Shown here: in pieces, positions 27,285 through 36,245 of the stretch
Layout: the number at the start of each line of letters is the position of its first letter
Position numbering within the stretch: the first letter of the stretch is position 1
The notes under the pieces: model-generated
Told to the model about the DNA's origin: nothing
The model's input: the letters and a program-made list of their open reading frames with translations, nothing else
The model's database searches: none
Position numbers and translations under genes: made by a program
Assembly (NCBI GenBank): GCA_016935315.1
Contig: JAFGRD010000005.1
Location: 1-64,000 of the forward strand
Source of the DNA: Pirellulales bacterium
Lineage (GTDB): Bacteria > Planctomycetota > Planctomycetia > Pirellulales > Thermoguttaceae
DNA: 64,000 bases
Reading direction: 5' to 3'

Positions 27285-29282
27285 ATGACATTCTGGGGCA
27301 TTGCCACGGTGGCTCTGATCGGCGCGGCGAGCGGCTTCGGCTTGTACTGTTTCGCCTGTGCTTTTCACGTCTGGCGGAAACGCAACAGCCCTGTCGCCGA
27401 TGGTGCCCGGCCCCTTGGCGCCGCCGGCCGGCTCGGCCGAGTCGCGTCGATGGTCCTGCTGCTGGGCGGTGTTGTCTGTGCGGCCACGGCCAGCATCGCC
27501 TCGCTGATCTTCGTGCCCGAGGGCCTGCTGCACGGCAAGGATCTGCTGACTGTCCGGACACCGAAGGACCTACACGTGCAATGGACGGTCGCCGACGCTG
27601 CCGTCAAGCCGGGCGATCTGCTCGCCCGCTTTCATTCGCCCGAAAAGGAAGCCCGCGTCGAAGTGCTGCGGCTGACCATCGAAGAACTTCAGACCGAGCG
27701 CGCGGTGGTCGAGAGGCGACCGCTGGAGCCGGACCGGGAAATCACGCGCAGGCTGCTCGACCTGGGAAACGAGCGCAGGCACATCGAGAGTCGTCTGAAC
27801 CAACTCGAGATCGAGTGCGACGAGATCCAGCGCGGGCTGGCGTGCGAGCGACTGACCGCTACCGACCAGATCCGGCAGCTCGAAACGGAGTATGCCCAAC
27901 TCACGCGTGAACTCACGCAGGCCCAGAAGGGGTTGGAGTTCGACCGGGCCCAGGCAGTCCGCAGCGACGAGTTGATGCGCCGCGGGGCGGGCACGCCGCG
28001 CGACCGCGAGCAGTGGCTGCGCGACGTGAAGATCGGCGTCGAGGAAGTCTGCAAGCTCCAGGAGCAAGCCGAAAACGTCCGCACGCAGAAGACCGACCTG
28101 GCAGAGGGTCTGGCCGAACTTCTCTCCACGATGCAGTCTCAGGCGACCGGCCTTCGCCGGCAGATTGCCGTTCTCGGAAAACAGCTTGACGAGGTCGGCG
28201 GCGCGGAAGCAGCGGTTCAAGAACGGCTGAAATCGGACCTTGCCCGGGCCGCCGAGCTGCGGAGCCGGGAGTTGCAGCAGATCGACGCCCGGGTTCGCGA
28301 AACTGAGAAGGAATTGGGCGGGGTCGAGCAGTCATTGCGCGAGGTCGCCGCCGTGGGCGGATTCGTGGTCTATCGCGCGCCGTCTCCCCAGACGGTCGGC
28401 GAGGGGGAACCGCTGCTGGTGGTCGGTCCGCATCAAGGCCTGCGGCTGCAAATGCGATTGCCCAAGTGGCAGCGAAAGTCTCTGCAGCAGGCAGCCGCCC
28501 TGAAGCTGGAACTCGTCTCGCAGATGGATCGCGACGCCGAGGTCGAGCGACATTTCGTCGAACGCCGCTTCGTGGGCAGGCTGGTCCAGTGGCGGGGACT
28601 CCCGAACGATCCGTCGTATGGATTGGCCGAGCTGTCTTGCGAGCCTCCGGCCGAAGCGGTCCGCTACCTGTCCTCGGGCAACGAGATCCTGGTCAAGATG
28701 CACTGGTGGCCGACGCCCCTGGCCAGCCCGCTGTTCCTCGGGGGCGTGCTTTCGGCTCTGCTGGGATTCGCGGGTTGGACGCTGAGCAGCTTCCGTCGGG
28801 CCGAGACGGCAAGCAAGCCGCACGGCTCGGCGGCCGGGCCAACCCAGCAACCCGACCGCCAGGCATCGTGGGCCACGGAATACGGTTCGGAGGGCGCCGT
28901 GCTGCACCTGCTGGGTGTCCAGCTTCGCGAGGGGATCCTGCGTCACAGCGTCGATCGCCATTTGCTGGCCGCCCTCGAATGGGCGTTGGATCGGCACCGC
29001 GCCCGGGCCATCCGCCTGATCGCCACCGGACTGGCGGAAGACGATCAACTGGGCGATCCCTTGCGCCGGTTCGTTTCCGGAAACGGCTCGGCAAACGGCA
29101 GCGGCCGTCACCAGGGCCTTGCCCACGAGGACCGTCGCCGGCTGATCCGCATTGTGCGGACCGTTGCCCCGCGGTTGCTGGCGGCCGGCAGCCCGCGGCC
29201 CGACGAGGCACCGGACGACCGCGCGGGCACAGCGACCGTTCCGCGCAATGTGACCACTGCCACCACCCCGGCGCCTCGCTAG
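27285..29282 (+). CDS. Membrane-fusion-like (HlyD-type) protein of a polysaccharide synthase pair
   Basis: 665 aa. Two N-terminal transmembrane segments (about 5-28 and 52-80) precede a biotinyl-lipoyl-like half (DLHVQWTVADAAVKPGDLLARFHSPEKEA). A long coiled coil spans about residues 125-355, followed by the returning half (GGFVVYRAPSPQTVGEGEPLLVVG). A third transmembrane helix is near residue 485, followed by a cytoplasmic Ser/Pro-rich tail. The topology recalls HlyD proteins and the Alg44 partner of the alginate polymerase, but no PilZ RxxxR/DxSxxG motif is seen. The GT2 gene begins 13 bp after its stop. Confidence 0.7.
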   Translation: MTFWGIATVALIGAASGFGLYCFACAFHVWRKRNSPVADGARPLGAAGRLGRVASMVLLLGGVVCAATASIASLIFVPEGLLHGKDLLTVRTPKDLHVQWTVADAAVKPGDLLARFHSPEKEARVEVLRLTIEELQTERAVVERRPLEPDREITRRLLDLGNERRHIESRLNQLEIECDEIQRGLACERLTATDQIRQLETEYAQLTRELTQAQKGLEFDRAQAVRSDELMRRGAGTPRDREQWLRDVKIGVEEVCKLQEQAENVRTQKTDLAEGLAELLSTMQSQATGLRRQIAVLGKQLDEVGGAEAAVQERLKSDLARAAELRSRELQQIDARVRETEKELGGVEQSLREVAAVGGFVVYRAPSPQTVGEGEPLLVVGPHQGLRLQMRLPKWQRKSLQQAAALKLELVSQMDRDAEVERHFVERRFVGRLVQWRGLPNDPSYGLAELSCEPPAEAVRYLSSGNEILVKMHWWPTPLASPLFLGGVLSALLGFAGWTLSSFRRAETASKPHGSAAGPTQQPDRQASWATEYGSEGAVLHLLGVQLREGILRHSVDRHLLAALEWALDRHRARAIRLIATGLAEDDQLGDPLRRFVSGNGSANGSGRHQGLAHEDRRRLIRIVRTVAPRLLAAGSPRPDEAPDDRAGTATVPRNVTTATTPAPR

Positions 29283-29295
29283 GCTTCCTGCTCCC

Positions 29296-30726
29296 ATGGC
29301 CACGTCTGTTCTGAGATCGGAACCGTGCGGCGCCCGGGCGCCGCGGCGCCTCGTGGAAGAAAGTTCGCTGAGCGTCGAGGTCGTTCTGTTCGCCGGCCTC
29401 TTTCTGGCATCGCTCGGGCTGCTGGGGATTACCGTGTATCGGCTGTTGGCCTGGCCGGACGAGTTGAGCGGGCAGTTCGGCGCCCACGGAGTCGTCACGG
29501 CCACGGCCGTGCTGTTTGCCGTCGTTGCCACGTTCAACTCGCTCCGCTGGTGTCTCTTCGTGGGGCTCTCGTTTGCCGCACGGTGTCGCCGGCGGCGGCG
29601 CGGGCGCCGCGATCTGGTCCATTGCCCCTATGTCTCGATCTTCGTGCCCTGTTTCAACGAGGGCCAGACGATCGAGCCGGCGCTCGATTCCCTGCTGGAG
29701 CTCGACTATCCGAGCTACGAGATCATCGTGGTCGACGACGGTTCGACGGACGATACGTTTGCTAAAGCGAGTCTCTTCGAGGGGCGGCACGGCGGCGTCA
29801 GCGTGCGGGTCTTCCGCAAACCCAACGGGGGCAAATGGAGTGCCCTGAACTACGCCTTTCGACGCTCCATCGGCGAGCTGGTCCTTTGTGTCGACGCGGA
29901 TTCGCGTCTGGGGGCCGATACGTTGTGGCGGTTGATGCTCCATATGGAAGACCCGCGGGTCTCCGCCGTGGCCGGCCAAATACGGGTTCGCAATCGCGAG
30001 AAGCTGCTGACGCGTTTACAGGCGCTCGAGTACCAGATGGGTAACGGGGCGGTACGCACGGGGCAAGGATTCCTGCACACGCTTCTGGTCGTGCCCGGGC
30101 CCGCCGGCCTCTTCCGCCGCTGCGTCCTGGAAGAGGTCTTCCGCCGGTACAGCCGGGAGGTTGCGGCCGACGGGCCCGGCAGCGTCAGCGGGCCGTACGA
30201 AGGCGATACGTTCGCCGAAGACTTCGACCTGTCGCTGACCATCCTGAGCCTGGGGGGAAGAATCGCCTACGAGCCGGAAGGGATCTCCTACACAAAAGCC
30301 CCCGACCGGGCATTCACCCTGATCAGCCAGCGGTACCGATGGATCCGCGGCTCGTTCCAGGTCTTGCGAAAATTCCTCGCGCGATCGCGCCGGGACCCGG
30401 GCTCGGCGTCCGGCCGAGTGCTGGCGTGGCTGGCCATCACCTATCTGATCGATTTCACGATCGCGCCGGTCATCTATCTGCTCGGTCTGGTCTTGTCTCT
30501 GTCGACGTTGGCCGTTGCCGGCGCGCCGCTGCACCTGGCAGGTTGGCTCTTGGCGTTCTTGTTAGTGGAACTCAGCGCGGCTGCCCTGTTCCTGTCGATC
30601 CACAAGGACAGCCAGCGACTCCTGGCCGTGGTGCCGCTGCTGCACTTTTACAACGGGCTTCTGCTCAACAGTGCCTGGGTCATCTCGGTGCTCGACGAGC
30701 TTCGTGGCAGTCGTATGCGCTGGTAG
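29296..30726 (+). CDS. Processive family 2 glycosyltransferase (polysaccharide synthase)
   Basis: 476 aa. Two N-terminal transmembrane helices (about 25-46 and 59-82) lead into a GT-A domain with IIVVDDGSTDD, LCVDADS, EDFDLSLT and the processive-synthase motif QRYRWIRG. Three C-terminal helices follow. This D, DxD, D, QxxRW set is shared by cellulose, hyaluronan and Alg8-type synthases. Together with the preceding HlyD-like gene it probably makes and extrudes an exopolysaccharide; the sugar is unknown. Confidence 0.85.
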   Translation: MATSVLRSEPCGARAPRRLVEESSLSVEVVLFAGLFLASLGLLGITVYRLLAWPDELSGQFGAHGVVTATAVLFAVVATFNSLRWCLFVGLSFAARCRRRRRGRRDLVHCPYVSIFVPCFNEGQTIEPALDSLLELDYPSYEIIVVDDGSTDDTFAKASLFEGRHGGVSVRVFRKPNGGKWSALNYAFRRSIGELVLCVDADSRLGADTLWRLMLHMEDPRVSAVAGQIRVRNREKLLTRLQALEYQMGNGAVRTGQGFLHTLLVVPGPAGLFRRCVLEEVFRRYSREVAADGPGSVSGPYEGDTFAEDFDLSLTILSLGGRIAYEPEGISYTKAPDRAFTLISQRYRWIRGSFQVLRKFLARSRRDPGSASGRVLAWLAITYLIDFTIAPVIYLLGLVLSLSTLAVAGAPLHLAGWLLAFLLVELSAAALFLSIHKDSQRLLAVVPLLHFYNGLLLNSAWVISVLDELRGSRMRW

Positions 30727-30750
30727 CGGACCGCGCCGCCTCTGCACCCA

Positions 30751-30813
30751 ATAAGAATGCCCACTTTGTTCTCTTATTCTGCTGAGGAACCTTCTTTTGC
30801 GAGCCCTCAGCAG
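30751..30813. terminator. Probable bidirectional terminator between convergent genes
   Basis: Two nested inverted repeats are present: AATAAGA/TCTTATT (30751-30779) and CTGCTGAGG/CCTCAGCAG (30779-30787 with 30805-30813). The second overlaps the stop codon of the PEP-CTERM gene. A T-rich loop supports a terminator role. Confidence 0.5.
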
Positions 30814-31754
30814 CGCCGGCGGCGTCGCCACCAGAGCAACACGGCCAGGGCAGTTGCCGAAAGCACCAGCGAGCCCGGCTCGGGAACCGGCTCGTACTCG
30901 AAGGTCAGCAGGGGGCGGAAGTCGAGTTCGAGGGCCGGGTCGTAGTTCTCCCGGCTGCCGAAGCCGCGCTTGCTGGAAAGATTGCCCCCCTCGACCGTCT
31001 CGTCGCCCAGGAGGATCCAGCCGAGGTTCGACGCCGGGTCCCTCAGCCAGGCGTCCAGGGCCGACTCCATCCGCGGCAAGCTGAGCGTGACCCAGAACCC
31101 GCTGGCGCTTTCGACCCAGGCGTCCGGATCGCCGAACAGCGCTTGCGGGTCCAGCGGCTCGCTGCCGAAGTAACCCTGCTGCGGCCAGTAGCCGGGTGCA
31201 GGCTCGCTGGGAAAGGGTTTTGGCTCGCCGGTCGTCTCGTCGTGGCTGGCCGGATCGTACACGGTGTGGTACCAGGTCGCATCGCCGGGCTCGGCCGCGT
31301 CCCCGCTGCCGGCCCCGCTGCCGCTGCCGCCGACGATATTGGCTTCCGAAGCCCCCTCGCCCCATGGCTGGTCGAGGCCGGCCAGCGGCACAAGCCAGAA
31401 AGGCCGCGTGGCAAGGTCTCGCCCCGGTGCGTCGACCACGTAGAGTTCCAGCCGCGCGGTTCCCGGCACGACCCGCTGGCTGCCGGAGATCTGCGAGAGA
31501 TCGAACTGGATCAGCCCCCGCTGCATCTGGTTCTTCCTGGCGGTCCGCCCGGCCGCGAGGTAGTTGCCGCTGCCGTTGCTGTTGAAGGGGTTGTCCGCGT
31601 CGCCGGGAATGTAGGTGTAGAGCGTGTTGTCCTTAACCGGGTTCAGCGACACGGTTTCGGCCCACGCGTCGGGTGCGCCGACCTGCCAGACGAGGCCGAG
31701 CAGCAAGACAAAGGGCAAGCAGGGCAAGGTAGACGACCGTCGAAAACAGTTCAT
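30807..31754 (-). CDS. DNRLRE-type secreted protein with PEP-CTERM anchor
   Basis: 315 aa. A signal peptide (LPFVLLLGLVWQVGAPDAWA) precedes a DNRLRE-like beta-rich body (VKDNTLYTY..., RGLIQFDLSQI, ARLELYVVDAPG, ESALDAWLRDPASNLGWILLG). The C-terminus has VPEPGS, a hydrophobic helix and the basic WWRRRRRC. PEP-CTERM proteins are sorted by exosortase EpsH/XrtA-type enzymes and often accompany exopolysaccharide loci; the GT2 synthase is convergent next door. No exosortase is in the window. Confidence 0.85.
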   Translation of the reverse strand: MNCFRRSSTLPCLPFVLLLGLVWQVGAPDAWAETVSLNPVKDNTLYTYIPGDADNPFNSNGSGNYLAAGRTARKNQMQRGLIQFDLSQISGSQRVVPGTARLELYVVDAPGRDLATRPFWLVPLAGLDQPWGEGASEANIVGGSGSGAGSGDAAEPGDATWYHTVYDPASHDETTGEPKPFPSEPAPGYWPQQGYFGSEPLDPQALFGDPDAWVESASGFWVTLSLPRMESALDAWLRDPASNLGWILLGDETVEGGNLSSKRGFGSRENYDPALELDFRPLLTFEYEPVPEPGSLVLSATALAVLLWWRRRRRC

Positions 31755-31884
31755 GGGGTAACTCCTGTAGGTAGTCGTTGCCCGGCTGCGACCCTCCCGG
31801 TCGCAATCGGAGACTCACGTGGCTGGAAGGTGGAACATGCCGTTGTCCACAAAACGCCGTGGATCACAATTCGCCGGCGGCGGT

Positions 31885-32865
31885 TCAAAGCTCGTCGATC
31901 GACTCCTCTCCGTTGCGGGTGCACAGGGCCCGGAGCGTCTCCGGGGGAAGCGAATCCTTGAGAAAGCGGACCGAGCCGTCGGCAAAAGCGAAGTTGGCCC
32001 CGCCCGGATGGTTGCTGCCGAAAGCACACTTGCGACGGTCCTCGTAGACCTGAAAATCCCGCGATGACGCCAGCGGCGGATTGACCTGCTGGCGGCGGTC
32101 GTAGTCGAAGGGAATCCGGTAGTTGATCGGGCCGAACGCACTCATGGTAACGTCGGCGATGCGCTTCCGCCCACCGATGGCCGGCCATCGTCCCAGGTAC
32201 TTGATCGATTCGGCCCAGTAGTAGACCACGAAGGTCTCCAGGTTGGGGTCTTGGTGGTCGCGTTCGCCGAAGAGGATCGTGTAGCCGGCCCCGTCGCTGA
32301 CCATGGCCATGCTCACCGGTTGCTGGTGCGGCTGCGGGTGGGACGCCGGGCCCGTGGTGTGAAAAATCCCGTCGCAGGTCGCCCGGTCGGAGTCGTAGGA
32401 GCGGGTTCCGCCGTTGCCGCCGTAGCTGGTCATGCCGAAGTAGCGTCCTCCCAGCGACACCGGATTCTCGGCGATGGTATCCGAAGGACAAAGCAGGATG
32501 GGCAGCACGGTGGCCGAGCGCGCCGCGGCGCCGCCCTGGGTGTTCTCCAGCGGCGCGTCGTAGTCCCAGTCGGTCAGCAGGGCCCCCTCTTCGAGATGCG
32601 GCAGCAAATACGTGAACAGCGACGTGCCCCGGAATCGCGGCGATCCGGCAAACTCGGACTGGTGCAGGCCGGGCGGAAAGCTCTCATGGGCGGTGTGGTA
32701 GCCGTGGGCCGCCAAGGCCAATTGCTTCAGATGATTGGCACACTGCACGCGCCGGGCCGACTCCCGCGCCCCCTGGATCGCCGGCAGCACCAGCGCCATC
32801 AGGGCACCCAGGATGCCAATGACCACCAGCAACTCGACCAGCGTAAAACCCCGCAGGCTTCTCAT
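31885..32865 (-). CDS. DUF1559 prepilin-type protein
   Basis: 326 aa. The N-terminal methylation motif is [26 protein letters not shown], cleaved after the Gly, followed by ARRVQCANHLKQLALAAHGYH, the DUF1559 hallmark. The C-terminal SNHPGGANFAFADGSVRFLKD is also diagnostic. DUF1559 pseudopilins are greatly expanded in planctomycetes; their role in type II secretion or surface structures is unproven. It follows the TiaS-like gene by 16 bp. Confidence 0.93.
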   Translation of the reverse strand: MRSLRGFTLVELLVVIGILGALMALVLPAIQGARESARRVQCANHLKQLALAAHGYHTAHESFPPGLHQSEFAGSPRFRGTSLFTYLLPHLEEGALLTDWDYDAPLENTQGGAAARSATVLPILLCPSDTIAENPVSLGGRYFGMTSYGGNGGTRSYDSDRATCDGIFHTTGPASHPQPHQQPVSMAMVSDGAGYTILFGERDHQDPNLETFVVYYWAESIKYLGRWPAIGGRKRIADVTMSAFGPINYRIPFDYDRRQQVNPPLASSRDFQVYEDRRKCAFGSNHPGGANFAFADGSVRFLKDSLPPETLRALCTRNGEESIDEL

Positions 32866-32881
32866 GATCGCCGACTCTCGC

Positions 32882-33616
32882 TCAGGTCAGACGAACCGCG
32901 CGCCAGCGGCCGGAAGCACAACGCTCGGGATCCTCCGGACGGGCAAACAACACGATCCTCTTCGCCCGGTAGTTGGGGCGCAGGTGCTTCCCCACGTCGA
33001 CCCGACCGCCGGGCACCGCGCGGTCCCTCTGAAGACAGCGAACCTCCACGCCGCGCCGGTGCAGCGTTTCGACATCCTGCGGGCCGGCCAGGCTGTCGGG
33101 CCAATCGCCAATCTGCACGACGCGCCCGTCGTCTCCCTCGGCAACCAGTCCCACGGCCGCCAACGCGCCGATCACGCCGTCGTTGGTGCCGCCGCAGCCT
33201 TCCAAATGGACGCCGTATCGGCCAGCCAGACGGCGGGCTTGCTGTTGGGTGACGAGCTCCCGCTGGCAGCTTCGGCCAAACGCCGTGACGGCCTGGGGAA
33301 CCCCGGCCGTGACACAGAATCCGGGATCGCTTCCCTGGACAAATCGCCGTTGCACGAAACGCCGCACGGCGCCGATCAACGAGGCGATGATCTGATCCGT
33401 GATCGCGCTGTCGCGCGCGCCGTCGTGCGGCAGCAGGAGCATCGAAGCCGCGCTGTTGTGCTTGGTGCAAGGAACACGGGGATCCTGCAGCAACTGGTGC
33501 CGCACGATCAGCATGCACCGGTAGTGATCGGATAGCTCGGCAGCCAAGGCCCTGGCAAACTGGTTGGTACCGGGCGCGTCGTACGTGTCGGTGTCGTCGA
33601 TGCCGACGTAGATCAC
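32882..33616 (-). CDS. Short TiaS-like GIDDTD-domain protein
   Basis: 244 aa from GTG 33616, overlapping the stop of the preceding gene by 4 bp (GTGA). IYVGIDDTDTYDAPGTNQFARALA and DPRVPCTKHNSAASM match the N-terminal part of archaeal TiaS, which has GIDDTDS and NPNVPxKTRGNGA. TiaS modifies the tRNA-Ile2 anticodon cytidine with agmatine. That enzyme is about 420 aa with OB and zinc-ribbon domains; here only the N-terminal region plus a GCGGTNDGVIGALAAVGL segment remains, so another nucleotide-related role is likely. It is translationally coupled to the membrane protein. Confidence 0.7.
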   Translation of the reverse strand: MIYVGIDDTDTYDAPGTNQFARALAAELSDHYRCMLIVRHQLLQDPRVPCTKHNSAASMLLLPHDGARDSAITDQIIASLIGAVRRFVQRRFVQGSDPGFCVTAGVPQAVTAFGRSCQRELVTQQQARRLAGRYGVHLEGCGGTNDGVIGALAAVGLVAEGDDGRVVQIGDWPDSLAGPQDVETLHRRGVEVRCLQRDRAVPGGRVDVGKHLRPNYRAKRIVLFARPEDPERCASGRWRAVRLT

Positions 33617-34242
33617 GATCCGGTCTCCGAAGCGGAATTGCCGCGGCGATCGGCGGAAAACTGGAACCAGACCAGCGCGCTGATCAACCCGGCCAGTGCG
33701 CCGCAGATCGCGTAGGTGCCGACGGCCTGAGGCAACCAGTAGGCCAGCGGCTTTCCCACCGCGTGGTCGAAGCCGAAAAACTTGGCACCGGCTCGCGTCG
33801 CCAAGGCGGCCAGGTTGCTCGCCAAACCGGCCAGGACGAAGCCCAGATAGAGCCGCCAACCCCGGCCGGCGCGCCAGAGGGCCACGTCCAGCAGCGGCCC
33901 GGTCAGCACGAGGCTGGTCATGGCGCCGAAGCCGATGACGGCCCACGCGCCCGCGTGGATCACCAGCGCCGTGCCCAGAGCGCCGGCCGCCATGACCATG
34001 CCGCCCATCCGCCGGGGCACCAGGGCCAGACCGAACGCCATGGGGAAGACGGCGCGGACGATGGCGTGTCCGGGGATGCGTAGCCCCATCTCCAGCAGGG
34101 CCGTGGCCAGGGCAGCCGTCGCCCCGGCCCCCAGCAGCAGCAACCAGGCAGCCAGGTCCGATGGGCGGGCCTCGCTGGTGACCAGCGGCAATCGGCTGCT
34201 TTCGGCCAGCCCGGGGTGAACGGAAAACGCTGTGCTGCGCAT
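33613..34242 (-). CDS. Small integral membrane protein, ECF S-component-like
   Basis: 209 aa from ATG 34242, with GAGGAGGAGACC directly upstream; a longer in-frame start has no support. Five or six hydrophobic helices are seen (WLLLLGAGATAALATALLEMGL onward), and the Gly/Ala-rich, compact layout resembles substrate-binding subunits of ECF transporters or CbiM-like proteins. No ATPase neighbour is present. Its GTGA overlap with the TiaS-like gene means the two are made together. Substrate unknown. Confidence 0.65.
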   Translation of the reverse strand: MRSTAFSVHPGLAESSRLPLVTSEARPSDLAAWLLLLGAGATAALATALLEMGLRIPGHAIVRAVFPMAFGLALVPRRMGGMVMAAGALGTALVIHAGAWAVIGFGAMTSLVLTGPLLDVALWRAGRGWRLYLGFVLAGLASNLAALATRAGAKFFGFDHAVGKPLAYWLPQAVGTYAICGALAGLISALVWFQFSADRRGNSASETGS

Positions 34243-34350
34243 GGTCTCCTCCTCAGAACTGGACGGTTGCGGAACGGCGGGTCGGAAACGGCAGAGCAGC
34301 GACGGAATCCGGGCATCCTTCAAGTCGCACCGCTGTGCCACTTGCCCCCG

Positions 34351-34378
34351 ATTCTACCCCTTTTCCGGGGTCTGTCAA
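34351..34378 (-). promoter_or_regulatory. Sigma-70-type promoter with palindrome in the spacer
   Basis: On the minus strand, TTGACA (34378-34373), a 16-bp spacer and TAGAAT (34356-34351). The spacer carries ACCCC-ggaaaa-GGGGT, a likely operator. It lies about 110 bp before the membrane protein/TiaS-like operon. Confidence 0.6.
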
Positions 34379-34436
34379 CAGGCCCTGTTTCATTTAGAGA
34401 GCGCGGCCGGGGGGCTGCACTTTGTGGAAAAACGGC

Positions 34437-34472
34437 ATGAACAAAGCCGCTGCGCGCCTTTCCTCTTTCATA
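34437..34472 (+). repeat. Degenerate copy of hairpin repeat (family H)
   Basis: ATGAACAAAGCCGCTGCGCG followed by CCTTTCCTCTTTCAT aligns with the copy at 16740; the stem has decayed. Confidence 0.5.
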
Positions 34473-34492
34473 TAGGCCTACGTGCCGCTTTT

Positions 34493-34876
34493 TCAGAAAG
34501 TGCACCGGGGGGGGAAGCGCGACGAGAATTCGGTCTCGACGACCTCGAGCATCCGCCGTCGCAAGGCGTCGTAGTCGGCCACCAGCCGCCCGGCCCGTTC
34601 CGTCAGCGAGCTGCGGCTTCGCGTACTCCCGCCGACGCGGCTTTGCACCAGCGGCTCTCCCAAAGCGCGTTCCGCCTCCTTGATTCGGGCCCAGATGTGG
34701 CGGTAGCTCTTGCCGAGTTGCTGGGCGGCCGCTTTGATCGAGCCGGATGCCTCCACGGCCTTGAGGATCTCGCTCATCCCGAAGCCGAACACGTACTGGT
34801 CGTCCATTTCCAGCCAGACCTTGACCCGAGGTTGGATTCGCCCTTGGCTGGCATGTCTGTTTCGAGAAACTGCCAT
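34493..34876 (-). CDS. ModE-like winged-helix regulator, N-terminal domain only
   Basis: 127 aa behind GGAAAGGAGGCTGAGG. MSEILKAVEASGSIKAAAQQLGKSYRHIWARIKEAERALGEPLV is the LysR-like helix-turn-helix of ModE, followed by the usual TERAGRLVADYDALRRRM. The molybdate-binding MOP domains of full ModE are missing, as in many single-domain forms. It may respond to a partner or act constitutively. Targets could include the adjacent membrane protein operon; that is inference. Confidence 0.82.
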   Translation of the reverse strand: MAVSRNRHASQGRIQPRVKVWLEMDDQYVFGFGMSEILKAVEASGSIKAAAQQLGKSYRHIWARIKEAERALGEPLVQSRVGGSTRSRSSLTERAGRLVADYDALRRRMLEVVETEFSSRFPPRCTF

Positions 34877-35026
34877 CCTCAGCCTCCTTTCCCCTGGGGT
34901 CCGCGGGACAACGATGGACTAGCGTAGCGTATCGGGGGTGGAAACGACAGCCCCGCGGTCTCGTGGGGACCGGCGCCGCCGTTCTCCCTGGTATGCCCCT
35001 GGCTTGCCGTCTCGCCGAGGTCCGGT

Positions 35027-36226
35027 TCAGATCCCCAGCGGCGCTTTTCCGGGCGGCGACGCCGCCGCGGGCGTTTGCGGCAGGGCGATATAGGGGCGAA
35101 GCTCCCGAAGCAGCTCGTCGAACACCACCGGCTTCGTAAGATAGGCTGCCGCCCCCAGGCTGAGCATCTGGCGCTTCACGCCCGGATTTGTCACGCCGGT
35201 CAAGACGATTACGGGCACGTCCTTGGTGAGTGCGTGGGACTGGAAACGGCCGAAGAGGTAATCACCCTCGCCCTCCGGCATCCTCAAGTCGATGATGATC
35301 ACGTCCGGCCGGTAGTCCAACCCCATCCAGAAGCCTTGGGTTCCGGAAAACGCGCGGACGACGTCCACACCGTACTGCCGCAGCCGCACGGCAATCGCGC
35401 GCGACACGTCGGGGTCGTCGTCGACGCACAGCACGACCGGCCGCGGATGCTCACCGGGCCGGGGCGTCGCCGCATTGTCTGTGTTGTCCGGCACGGTCAG
35501 CAGGTCTCCGCCGGCGTCGGCGTGGTCGGCGAACACACGCTGCATGGGTCTCGCGCGGACCGCCGCGTCGGAGACACCTTCCGGAAAACGTACGTAGGCC
35601 TGCTCCTCGCCGGAAGCCGGGCCGCGTTGGCTTGCGGCAGGAGTCGTACGCCGTCGGTCGTGATCGCTTCCGCCCGAGGCCGACGGCTCGCCAGCCGGCG
35701 TGCTCTCGCGTGCCGGGCACGCCGCCCTCAGTGCGCTGAGCAATTCGTTCGCGGCGACCGGCGCCTCGAGAAGGCGATAGCCGGGCGGCAAGGCGGTTCG
35801 GCGTGCAAACAGGGCATGCCCCCGCCCGGCCACGATGACCAGGGGAATCTCTCTGGTCAGCGGGTTCTCCTGGAACTGGGCAACGACCGACTCGGCGTCG
35901 CGGTTGTCCCTGGCCATCGCCAGCAGCACGACGTCGGGCGCCTCCGCCACGCACGTCCAGTATCCCAACTGGTCTGAATCGACCGCCAGCACGTCGAAGC
36001 CGCCCTGGGCCAGCTTCGATTCGACCGGTGCCAGCAGAGCCGAGCCGTCGTCGATATAGACGATTCTGCGTCGGCCGCCGTTTGTAGAACGGTTCGGAGC
36101 AACGGCCGGCTGTCTTGCTTCCGGCTCGGCCGAGGCGGCGCGCGTGCTGCGACGGATGGCCCAAAGGACCACCAAGGCCAGGACGAATCCGGCGGCCATC
36201 CACAGCAGAGGTTCGATCGAGGCCAT
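35027..36226 (-). CDS. Membrane-anchored response regulator with degenerate and intact REC domains
   Basis: 399 aa from ATG 36226. An N-terminal transmembrane helix (PLLWMAAGFVLALVVLWAI) is followed by a REC-like domain (RRIVYIDDGSALL...) in which the phospho-acceptor position reads VVLLAMARDN, without Asp. The second REC domain (about 270-385) is intact: VVLCVDDDPDV, phospho-site VIIIDLRMPEG, VIVLTG and YLTKPVVF. No DNA-binding output domain exists, so it may act by protein contact. It begins 19 bp after the histidine kinase stop. Confidence 0.82.
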   Translation of the reverse strand: MASIEPLLWMAAGFVLALVVLWAIRRSTRAASAEPEARQPAVAPNRSTNGGRRRIVYIDDGSALLAPVESKLAQGGFDVLAVDSDQLGYWTCVAEAPDVVLLAMARDNRDAESVVAQFQENPLTREIPLVIVAGRGHALFARRTALPPGYRLLEAPVAANELLSALRAACPARESTPAGEPSASGGSDHDRRRTTPAASQRGPASGEEQAYVRFPEGVSDAAVRARPMQRVFADHADAGGDLLTVPDNTDNAATPRPGEHPRPVVLCVDDDPDVSRAIAVRLRQYGVDVVRAFSGTQGFWMGLDYRPDVIIIDLRMPEGEGDYLFGRFQSHALTKDVPVIVLTGVTNPGVKRQMLSLGAAAYLTKPVVFDELLRELRPYIALPQTPAAASPPGKAPLGI

Positions 36227-36245
36227 GGTTCGTGCGTCCCTGGAT

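Noticed and set aside
34330-34345. Second sigma-54-like site (TGGCACAGCGGTGC)
   Set aside because: GG and GC are 9 rather than 10 bases apart, and a good sigma-70-type promoter lies just upstream.
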